Shown here: piece by piece, positions 59,101-64,000 of the stretch
Layout of the letters: every line of letters starts with the position of its first letter
Position numbering within the stretch: the stretch's first letter is position 1
Assembly: GCA_012274445.1 (NCBI GenBank)
Contig: JAAROD010000014.1
Coordinates: 923,001 to 987,000 of the forward strand
DNA from: Sclerotiophoma versabilis
Lineage: Eukaryota > Ascomycota > Dothideomycetes > Pleosporales > Didymellaceae
DNA length: 64,000 bases
Direction of reading: 5' to 3'
Made by a program: the position numbers and the translations under genes
The notes under the pieces: model-generated
Database searches by the model: none
The model's input: the letters and a program-made list of their open reading frames with translations, nothing else
Told to the model about the DNA's origin: nothing

Positions 59101-60036
59101 CCCTTTTTTTTTCCCTTCATGATCTGCGCGTGTTGTGGCCTAAAACAACAAGACGCGTAACAGCAGTCGTTCACCGCAAAAGGACCGTCGTTGAGGGTAA
59201 CAGTCTTTGGTGGATGAGTATTGCGCTAGGCAACTCGACCGAGGTCGTGGTTCGATGGAAAAGGAAGGCACAAACAAGCCTAGCATCACGAGCAAGGTGG
59301 GGGAGGGGACCTTGAAGGAGCGAGAAACAGCTGCAGCCGATTTTCCGTAGCTTGTCAGTGGGTGCAAGAAAGGCGCATCATCACTGCAAATTGTGAGTTG
59401 GCGATGCAGGACGGCATTTGGTCATGAGACTGCGCTGTGGCAGATTGGGTGTTGGCTTCCATGGAATTTTCTCTGATTGCGATGATGACGTAGCTTGCGA
59501 TGACCGCACCCGATACCTGTCGGTGCACGCTGCCAGGGCAGGCCAGCCGTGGGATGGGCCATGCACACCGCGTTATTCTCTGCCCCTCGTTCTTCTGTCC
59601 TCCGCAAGAGTTTACTTAAAGTACGTCTTCGCCCCTGACCCGGCAGTGATCCGCATCCCGCTACTCTGTCACTCGTCGAGTCTCGATCTCGGCCTGCGCT
59701 GTCCTTGTGTTGCCCGTCTCGGCCGCCCTGTTTCTCCCTACCGAGCGCGTTACTTGCTGCATCCAACTTTGCGATATACTGAGCAGTACTAAATACCACT
59801 CCTCCAGATCCTGCACCTCTTCCTCCAGGCGCAGACTTTCATAGTTGTGTAAAAGCTCAGTTGACGGTTCCGCGGAATACTCCACCGATCCAGTAGACGA
59901 ACGCAGCCCTGTCTTGGTCTTGTCCGCACTGCAAACCTGCTAGACGCTACACCTCGACCACACCAACACCACCCTCGCCTCTTCGAAATTCCTCCTACTC
60001 GCGCCTGTCGCAGAACCCACACGACTGCAATCCACC
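56176..60036. promoter_or_regulatory. 3.9 kb divergent upstream region, G-alpha/Hog1
   Basis: No gene is supported between the two opposed starts. The left part (56.2-57.5 kb) is strongly GC-rich with low-complexity runs, including GTGCGGC repeats near 56779-56805, CAGCAGCGC runs near 57040-57080 and the decamer array described separately. The 421-codon plus frame there is a composition artefact. The right part is of ordinary composition and includes the CT-rich Hog1 leader just before 60037. Confidence 0.45.
57271..57350. repeat. Decamer tandem array (TCACTGCCTT)8
   Basis: Eight 10 bp units lie in exact register; the first (CCACTGCCTT) and last (TCACTGCCTC) each carry one change. Confidence 0.92.
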
Positions 60037-61506
60037 ATGGCTGAATTCGTGCGCGCCCAGATCTTCGGCACGACGTTCGAGATCACAAGCAGGTGCGGCG
60101 ACTACCCCACATTGCCTGGTTGCGCATAATTGACAACGTGCAGATACACTGATCTGCAACCTGTGGGCATGGGAGCCTTTGGTCTCGTCTGGTACGTCTA
60201 CATGCTGCCCGGGAAAGGTCCATAGACTCATCAAAGACGCAGTTCGGCCAAGGATCAGCTTACCAGCCAGGCCGTGGCGATCAAGAAGATCATGAAACCA
60301 TTCAGCACTCCGGTCCTCTCAAAGCGCACTTACCGCGAATTGAAGCTGCTGAAGCATCTAAGGCACGAGAACGTACGGACAATACCCCACATTGCACACT
60401 CAACCGGTCCTGACAGCAGACCAGATCATCAGTTTGAGCGACATTTTCATCTCCCCATTGGAGGACATGTAGGTTGCATTGCACCTGCAATCATCACTCG
60501 AGTGTCTGCTGATCTATCTAGTTACTTTGTCACCGAGTTGCTGGGCACCGATCTTCACCGCCTGCTGACTTCCAGGCCGCTGGAGAAGCAGTTCATTCAA
60601 TATTTCCTTTACCAGATTCTGGTATGAGCCGATCCCACACCCTTTGAGAAGCTAGACTGACGTTCTACAGCGTGGTCTGAAATACGTCCACTCCGCCGGT
60701 GTTGTTCACCGTGACTTGAAGCCCAGCAACATCCTCGTAAACGAAAACTGCGATCTGAAGATCTGCGACTTCGGCTTGGCCCGTATACAAGACCCTCAGA
60801 TGACCGGATACGTTTCCACCCGCTACTACCGCGCCCCAGAGATTATGCTTACATGGCAAAAATACGATGTTGAGGTCGATATCTGGAGTGCAGGTTGCAT
60901 CTTCGCGGAAATGCTCGAGGGCAAGCCTCTGTTCCCCGGAAAGGACCACGTCAACCAGTTCTCTATCATCACAGAGCTTCTGGGTACTCCTCCGGATGAT
61001 GTTATCCAGACCATTTGCAGCGAAAACGTAAGATGCGCCACCAGCACACCGCCGGGTCACCAACTAACAATTGTCAGACACTGCGATTTGTCCAGAGTCT
61101 GCCCAAGCGCGAGCGTCAGCCTTTGGCCAACAAGTTCAGGAACGCCGAAGCAGAGGGTAAGGCTTTCCCCGCCATCTAAGTTGAAACTATGCTGACAGGG
61201 TGCAGCCATCGACCTTCTCGAGAACATGCTGGTCTTTGACCCAAGGAAACGAGTGAAGGCGGCCGAGGCCCTTGCGCACCCATACCTCGCTCCCTACCAC
61301 GACCCCACCGACGAGCCGAGCGCAGAAGAGAAGTTTGATTGGTCGTTTAACGACGCTGACCTCCCGGTTGACACCTGGAAGATCATGATGTGAGTCCTCA
61401 TACCTCTTCCGCGTTGTAAATAGATACTAACAATCATAGGTACTCGGAAATTCTTGATTACCACAACGTTGATGCCGCTGCACAGGAAGAGCAGAACGGC
61501 AGCTGA
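60037..61506 (+). CDS. HOG1: Hog1-type stress MAP kinase
   Basis: Nine exons (60037-60092, 60144-60191, 60243-60372, 60425-60468, 60522-60621, 60671-61027, 61078-61156, 61206-61389, 61440-61506) give 354 residues, the usual Hog1 size. Hog1 is the terminal kinase of the high-osmolarity pathway and moves to the nucleus when the TGY loop (Thr171, Tyr173) is phosphorylated. Motifs: [45 protein letters not shown]. The C-terminal 'DFDWSFND'-like common docking segment ([14 protein letters not shown]) is present. The start is in a CCACCATGG context. The start of exon 4 (60425) is chosen because it restores [11 protein letters not shown]. No defect is seen. Confidence 0.95.
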
Positions 61507-62249
61507 GATACCCATGAAACTTGATCACGGAACCAACGCCGTGCTTGTATGGCATGATCCACTTCTTCGAGAAGAAGCTTGCTTCATTCGCATCCGATGC
61601 CGCGACCTGCCTTGCACTGGCGGGCTTGTAGTCTTTTCTCTTAATAGTCTTCATTTCAGGGGTCAGTACAATACAAGTGCGGTAGAAGGGGAAGTGAATC
61701 TGTGTTTCTTGGATTTCAGTTTGATACACAGGCGGTGTGTTGACGAAGATGAGTGATTGACCATGGTGAAGTGACGGGTAGCAGCAGATGGGCATTGCAT
61801 CGCGTCTGGCTCGATGTCCTTCCTCCTCTTATGTTCGATCCTGAAGAATAGAAGCACAACTTACGACACCAAAAACACCACACACTTGCATCGTTTGGTG
61901 TGGCTGATGACTGCGCTACCCAGGAATCGATGCGGCAGGAGGCTAGGGTGCCCAGCCCAGCCTCTACCTCTGCCCTCCTTCCGGCCTCCAATCACGACGT
62001 TCAAAGGTTTCCTGTTTTCCAGACAAACGTTCCCGTATCCCGGACCACTGATGTGCGGTGAATGGCATGATCTACGGCCCGTCACGCTTCGAGGCTTGCC
62101 GAGGCGCCTGAAAGCAGTTTAGTTCCACAAGGCTGATGATCCATCGTCACCGCCAACACTGCGCGTCCCGCACTTTTGAAGGACGCGAGCCTGGCGCATG
62201 GCTTCGACTCGAGCTTGTTCAGCTTTCAGACATTCCGAATGACAGAGAC
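61507..62249. other. Intergenic
   Basis: 743 bp without a supported gene. It holds the Hog1 3' UTR and the Avl9 promoter. Confidence 0.45.
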
Positions 62250-63957
62250 ATGGCGACCCTGACTCCCTCGACTGCGCTCGCGCCGCTCGTCTGTATTATC
62301 GACTTCCACCACGCGAGGGGTCCTGAGGTCGAAGCTTGGATCGGCCTTGAGAATAGCGAAGATCCAGCAGTTGAGCATGACTGGCCGCTGCTGCCGTTCA
62401 TGGCTCTGAGTGACGGTGCGCATGCGTGAGTACCATAGCACATACCAACACTGCAAATCTGAAGATCTGTCCCTCCACCTCGCCTTCACATGCTCCCTAC
62501 CGTTACACAGAGAAAGGACTGACATCATCCAGCTCTACAGAAGACTACTCGTACTTTACCCTTCGGCGCTCGGCCACCTCTTCTCATGCTGCAACGAGTC
62601 TCTTCGGTATATCCTGCACACGACAGCTCCCAGCTAGCGAATTAATCGATCGACCCGCCGACGTCACCAGGAGTACAGTGCAGAAGGCAGTTGTAGTTGT
62701 GACAGATAGCCCACAGCACTTTGGCGCAATCAAGGCACAACTGGGCGTTGTTACAGCGGCGTGGTTCGCGCAGAAGTATGTCATGCCGAAAATAGGGGCG
62801 GCCGGTGGACAAGTATGGAGAAGACTATGAGCACTAGCTGACGTCTGTGTAGAGACTTCACAGATATTGAGATACTACAGAGATTCCACGAAAGTCTGCC
62901 ACGGTTACTGGAGAATCAAGAGGGTCAGGTCGAACACTACTTTGGCATATCGCTTCGCGAACTTATACATGAGTTCAAATGGCAGACTCTTGTTCTGTTC
63001 AAGTGTGCTTTACTTCAACGCAAGGTGTGTAAAGAGCAATGTGCCACGGGAAACTCTCGTTCAAGACCGAACGGAGTTTGACGGCAACAACGCTGACCAT
63101 AGACAGGTGCTTTTCTTCGGCTCTCATTGCGAACGGTTATGCATGATGCAATTTGCTCTCATTTCTTTGATACCCGGCCTTATGCGCCACCTCCAAGACT
63201 CTGCAGACCCCACATTCAATTCGGCTGAAGAGAAGATTGTAATGCCTACGAGTCTCAAAACATCTGAGCGTTCGTCTCGTTAGTCTCCGTACGCACCTAC
63301 ATCAACAAGAGCCATGCTGACGACATTAGTGCTTGCATACATGGGTCTTCCTCTCCAGTTATTCGGAAAGGGCTCACTTTTCGGTCCATACACGCCACTG
63401 CAACAGCTTGACATGCTTGCCGATGCAAATACGAAATCATACATTGTTGGATCGACGAACTCGCTCTTGCTGCAACAGAAGGACCGCTACAGCGACATAC
63501 TTATCAATCTCGACGACCACACTGTGAATATTACTTCGACTTCATTGCGCCAGGCATCGGTTCTCTCAACACCAGACCGACGATGGATAGACTTCTTGAC
63601 GCAGACCGTGAATGACACTTGGGACGAGACAAACCCTGCCCGACCTAAGGATCATGGATACACTGGAAGCGAGGAATTCATCCGGATGCAGTTCGAGGAG
63701 TACCTCCTCGCCATGTTGAGCTCAATCAAGTACAAGCTCTACATGGAGAAGCACCCAAGCCACGAGCCACTCATGCCTGAGGTTCATGGTGATCCAGCAA
63801 GCGAGTTCTCAAACGACTGGGTACATGCGTGGATGCAGACAGAAAACTTTCGGATCTGGAACAAGTTCACTGACTCGCATCTTTTCGACATTGTTGATCC
63901 TAAGCATCCCTGCTCTGGGGGCCTGTCGGTCGAGGACGTTCAAAGAAGGCTAGCAGC
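62250..63957 (+). CDS. AVL9: Avl9 (DENN-family secretory protein), 3' truncated by window
   Basis: Five exons are in view (62250-62425, 62533-62775, 62853-63024, 63107-63278, 63330-63957). A GTGAGT donor at 63958 means the gene continues outside the window. Avl9 proteins contain a DENN-like fold and act in exocytic transport from the Golgi; the biochemical role is not settled. Signature segments: 'LVCIIDFHHARGPEVE', 'LPFMALSDGAHA' spliced to 'STEDYSYFTLRR', 'FGISLRELIHEFKWQTLVLFK' (cited in part), 'KVLFFGS.CERL' and 'LLAYMGLPLQLFGKG'. Each splice junction rebuilds conserved text. The last residues in view, GGLSVEDVQRRLA, precede the open 3' side. Confidence 0.88.
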
Positions 63958-64000
63958 GTGAGTCACAGCTTTCTATTGTCCTTCTTCGCAACTAAGAATC

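Noticed and set aside
59030..59115. tRNA-like segment with GAGTTCAAACC followed by a T run
   Set aside because: The T-arm and acceptor stems do not pair and the anticodon stem is imperfect, so I do not call a tRNA or a Pol III gene.

Overview
The window looks like nuclear DNA of a filamentous ascomycete (Pezizomycotina, possibly a dothideomycete; that rank is a weak inference). Genes are compact and carry short introns, mostly 44-190 bp with GT..AG ends. Several proteins are typical fungal forms: a Hog1 MAP kinase with a TGY loop, a group III G-alpha, Spo7, and a zinc-finger/kinase and DUF7580/subtilisin pair. I rebuilt exon structures by hand by requiring frame and phase to agree at each junction. 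I support 24 protein genes and see no rRNA, convincing tRNA, transposon or CRISPR array.

Layout. 1-8 kb: GYF-domain protein, Spc24 kinetochore subunit (minus), Fis1. 9-17 kb: RING-H2 E3 ligase, then a 1396-residue coiled-coil protein with 39-residue tandem repeats. 17.6-26.9 kb: an apparent fungal self/non-self or cell-death locus. It holds a minus-strand C2H2 zinc-finger/protein-kinase fusion, and divergently a DUF7580-subtilisin (S8) fusion followed 226 bp later by a gene of a family I relate to fungal gasdermin-like proteins. This resembles the published HET-Q2 protease / HET-Q1 gasdermin pair and is the most interesting region. 27.6-29.7 kb: secreted zinc metallopeptidase. 30.5-45.3 kb: Spo7, small membrane proteins, a GFA-like zinc protein, two alpha/beta hydrolases (Bem46/ABHD-like and Cld1/ABHD5-like), TatD/Scn1, a sulfotransferase-like protein and a SET protein with a signal peptide. 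45.8-49.2 kb: a TPP-dependent enzyme and a small Ser-rich protein. 52.7-53.6 kb: F-box protein. 54.8-61.5 kb: a group III G-alpha and a Hog1 kinase, head to head across 3.9 kb. 62.2 kb to the end: the 5' part of an Avl9 gene that runs off the window.

Functional themes are organelle and lipid housekeeping (Fis1, Spo7, Cld1-like), cell division (Spc24), stress and nutrient signalling (G-alpha, Hog1), and one accessory block of likely allorecognition or programmed-cell-death genes. Long intergenic stretches (49.2-52.7 kb, 56.2-60.0 kb) hold only low-complexity or unassigned sequence.
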